Of a DNA stretch of 64,000 bases, positions 62,732 to 64,000 are shown one piece after another. The stretch comes from Apostichopus japonicus (Eukaryota > Echinodermata > Holothuroidea > Aspidochirotida > Stichopodidae). Every line of letters begins with the position of its first letter. Within the stretch, counting starts at the first letter, position 1. The stretch covers positions 6,593,501 through 6,657,500 of the forward strand of contig NC_092576.1 in assembly GCF_037975245.1 (NCBI RefSeq). The letters are read 5' to 3'. Under the pieces are notes generated by a model. It had not been told where the DNA came from, searched no databases, and was given only the letters and a program-made list of their open reading frames with translations. A program made the translations under genes and the position numbers.

Positions 62732-64000
62732 TTTCGGACGAGACGATTCTTCAGTAATGACTGAAAAAACTGTGTTACTCATTTATTAATGGTTAAATTT
62801 CATCATGCCACTTTCATATAACTAGGTAATATATAAAATAATACTTTCTCTTTCGTTGCAAAAAACAGCTATTCTTCAGAAGAAAGAAGTAGTTTAAACA
62901 AGGTTTCACATTTGTGTGAAGTAATATTGTTCGCTGCTACTTTATTTTCAATTATGTTCCTGTTTTTGTTAATCACAAAATGGTTTAATATTAGTTGATA
63001 ATGTGTCTAAATAACCTCAAGCATGTTTTGTCAATTTATATCGCTATTTGTTTTGCTTTTATTTAAATCAATTGATTATGCTAACTGTTCTACCTTTACT
63101 ACAACTTATGCAACGCATATATTTATATACATTTAAACACATGCATGGAATTAAAAAGGGCGCTTCTTTTTCAATACAGAGTTAGCGGGGACGCACATAC
63201 CTGTGGTGAAATAATAAACCAGCAAAGGTTATGTTTTAAACGCGTCAACGTCAACTTTAAGCGGCTGATTTCGCAATGGCTATCCAAATGTGAATGCATG
63301 TAACACTCTAGAATAATGTTCTATTATTCTGCAAAAGTGTTTGATACATTTTATGTAAAATTACTTTGCACTGTAAAATTTCAGAGAGATGATTAACTTA
63401 ATTCTCTGTACAGTATAACAGTGCATGTTCTCAGTTAAAAAGTTTGACGAGGAAAAGAGCTATTATTTTCTAGTGTAAAAAATTAACTTCACAATAAAAA
63501 CTTGAAAGATGCCTAACGTATCTCTAACCCCAAACCTATTTATGAATAAAAGAGAGCAACTTATAAAATCTAAGATCGGCAATGCAATGATTTTGTTCAT
63601 ATAATACACTGACATTCGTTCTGGCCGATTCGTTAAGCAACTTAGAACTGGTCACCAACTAGTACCGATAGTATATTATATGATACGATTGCAGTGCGAT
63701 CTTCTTGGATCTTCATACTAACATAGTGAATGTGCATGCACTGATAAGCATAATACAAGTTGGCATATAACAGGTGCCTCCGTGCACATCATCAAGGTGT
63801 TTCAGTGCTTACATGATTACCTACCACGATATATATATACGGACTGTGTGTAATATAAGGATATCACACAATATGTAGTGTGAAAGGACGACTTGGAATG
63901 TTCCCTGAAAAGATGATAATAACTGTATTTAAATTATATGAACTACCCAGTTGTAGTGGCAAAAAGTTATGTTTACCACCCAGAAAAAAAAAATTGAGTA
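62732..64000. other. 5' flank of the receptor gene
   Basis: Upstream of the coding start on the minus strand. A 5' untranslated exon and a promoter are expected here or beyond, but I cannot place them. No other gene is seen. Confidence 0.4.

Overview
This is a eukaryotic, metazoan window: AT-rich, with long introns, GT-AG splice sites, many retro- and DNA-transposon relics, microsatellites and poly-G tracts, and no operons. The genes (a heparan sulfate 3-O-sulfotransferase and an Ig-domain receptor with a tyrosine-kinase-like domain) and the repeat mix (Penelope-like, L2/CR1-like, Jockey/I-like and Tx1/L1-like LINEs, hAT elements) suggest a marine invertebrate deuterostome, possibly an echinoderm. 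That placement is an inference.

Layout. Bases 1-510 hold a decayed Penelope-like reverse transcriptase on the minus strand. Bases 939-2369 hold an intact, intronless HS3ST-like sulfotransferase on the minus strand. Minisatellites and a MITE follow to about 5.1 kb. From about 6.4 kb to 57.55 kb the window is dominated by one very large, diverged inverted duplication. The left arm is about 6408-26731, the right arm about 32160-57552, and a 5.4 kb spacer lies between them with a THAP relic and a Tx1/L1-like LINE relic. Arm-specific events can be read against the other arm. The left arm gained a 3.57 kb hAT element with an 8-bp target duplication (7925-11512), a 1 kb segment with a 12-bp minisatellite, and a LINE tail. 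The right arm has an extra 11.5 kb (41615-53112) with LINE fragments, a MITE and a GC-rich block; the left arm either never had this or lost it.

The main gene lies on the minus strand from 62731 to 52569. I could join 16 exons with consistent reading phase into an 894-codon receptor: signal peptide, four Ig-like domains, one transmembrane helix, a tyrosine-bearing juxtamembrane stretch, a complete tyrosine-kinase-like fold and a short tail with a YVPM motif. The kinase-like domain lacks the usual catalytic residues (beta-3 Lys to Thr, HRD to HPG, DFG to AFC, depleted glycine loop), so it should be a pseudokinase receptor.

The outer break of the inverted duplication falls in the intron between the juxtamembrane exons and the kinase exons. 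The left arm therefore carries only kinase-domain exons (11623-14107, plus strand). That copy has a one-base frameshift and lacks the last two exons, so it is a pseudogene. No promoter, polyadenylation or expression evidence is available here; the exon joins rest on splice signals, reading phase and agreement between the two arms.
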